Positions 14,761-15,266 of a stretch of DNA of 15,266 nucleotides are shown piece by piece (position 1 is the first letter of the stretch; every line of letters starts with the position of its first letter). Below the pieces are notes generated by a model. That model was not told where the DNA came from. It worked only from the letters and a program-made list of their open reading frames with translations, and ran no database searches. The DNA comes from CAIJNA01 sp964516815. Lineage in GTDB: Bacteria > Campylobacterota > Campylobacteria > Campylobacterales > Arcobacteraceae. A program made the position numbers and the translations under genes. The stretch covers positions 1 to 15,266 of the forward strand of contig CAZEXK010000029.1 of the NCBI GenBank assembly GCA_964516815.1, written 5' to 3'.

Positions 14761-15266
14761 ATGAGTAAAAACAAATACGAGGTACAAAATAATGCTGGTT
14801 ATTTAGCTAAATCATTTTTAAATAATCCTCTTACAGCAATCTTTGCATTTGCTATTATCGCCTTAGGATATATATCTTTAGAAATGATGCCAAGAGAAGA
14901 AGATCCTCAAATTGCAGTTAGTGGTGATTCCATACTTGTATCTATCTCTGGTACTTCTCCTAATGAAATTGTCAATGCAGCATTGAAACCACTTGAAAGA
15001 AAAAAGAGTGAAATCAAAGGAATAAAAGACATATACAGTACAGCAATGCAAAATTATGGTATGTTAAATATTCAATATTAAATAGGAGAAAATAGAGAAT
15101 CATCAAATTTAAAACTTTATGATAAAGTTATGCAAAATATGGATAACTTACCAGGGGGGGGTGTTAGGTTACCTATAGTAAAACCATTCGATATTGATAT
15201 AGATGTTCCTATATTGATGTTTTTACTTATGGTTATGTATTATAAATCATTTGCATTAAGTGGAAT
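14761..15266 (+). pseudogene. Decayed RND efflux permease (AcrB-like), 3' end beyond the window
   Basis: The first 106 codons encode a normal RND permease start: TM1 at about residues 22-41, then MPREEDPQIAVSG, ISGTSPNEIV and IKGIKDIYSTAMQNYGM. A TAA at 15079-15081 interrupts IQY, but the same frame continues with clear RND sequence (IGENRESSNLKLYDKVMQNM, then LPGGGVRLPIVKPFDIDIDV). The stop is therefore a nonsense change. A G8 run (15154-15161) lies in the next part. After DIDVPIL (about 15212) the reading changes abruptly to MFLLMVMYYKSFALSG. This looks like a later membrane segment and suggests a large in-frame internal deletion. Intact members have about 1000 residues and export drugs or metabolites with a periplasmic adaptor. 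It is unlikely to make a working pump as written. Confidence 0.85.
15154..15161 (+). repeat. G8 homopolymer tract inside the RND remnant
   Basis: Eight consecutive G in otherwise AT-rich coding sequence, read as PGGGV where related proteins, from memory, have about PKGV. In Campylobacter and Helicobacter poly-G tracts of about this length or longer cause phase variation by slipped-strand mispairing, and they are also prone to sequencing error. Confidence 0.85.

Noticed and set aside
14761..15081. Complete 106-residue small membrane protein
   Set aside because: RND-family sequence continues in the same frame after the TAA, so this is a truncated permease rather than an independent gene.
1..15266. 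CRISPR array, tRNA, rRNA, insertion sequence or phage genes
   Set aside because: No spaced direct repeats, cloverleaf structures, transposase or integrase motifs, or terminal inverted repeats were seen on either strand.

Overview
The window is very AT-rich DNA from a Campylobacterota bacterium, most probably of the Arcobacteraceae. This rests on the protein sequences, the base composition and the AAGGA-type ribosome binding sites; no 16S gene is present. Nothing in it looks like phage, plasmid, CRISPR or tRNA.

Layout, left to right. Positions 1-323 (+) are the 3' end of a large gene, probably an STT3/PglB-type oligosaccharyltransferase. It is followed in the same frame by a 58-residue ORF of unknown function (330-506). 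Next come argG (614-1852, +), a broken M20 metallopeptidase gene (1870-2546, +) and a gamma-carbonic-anhydrase-like gene (2550-3083, +). The broken gene contains a 100-N gap flanked by an exact 55-bp duplication, which looks like an unmerged contig overlap. From 3084 to 7583 the genes lie on the minus strand. Read in the direction of transcription they are argB, a DEAD-box RNA helicase, a chemoreceptor with a C-terminal CZB zinc domain, and a small Aer/CetB-type PAS protein. A minus-strand terminator at 7781-7824 separates this group from an APH/choline-kinase-like gene (7868-8635, -). Then come gltD and gltB (8812-14613, -), which encode both subunits of NADPH glutamate synthase. Divergent from gltB is a decayed RND efflux permease gene (14761 to the window end, +).

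Functionally, two themes stand out. The first is nitrogen and arginine metabolism: GltBD makes glutamate, ArgB phosphorylates N-acetylglutamate, and ArgG makes argininosuccinate. The second is taxis: the receptor and PAS protein form a translationally close pair resembling the CetA/CetB energy-taxis system of Campylobacter jejuni, here with a CZB domain on the receptor.

The most unusual aspect is gene decay. The M20 gene has lost about half its length in frame and two conserved histidines. The RND gene has an early TAA, a G8 tract and an apparent large internal deletion. The DEAD-box gene has no ATG/GTG/TTG start, although its whole Q-motif region is present and in frame. This could reflect early genome reduction, or partly sequencing or assembly error. 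I saw no clearly new multi-gene system.
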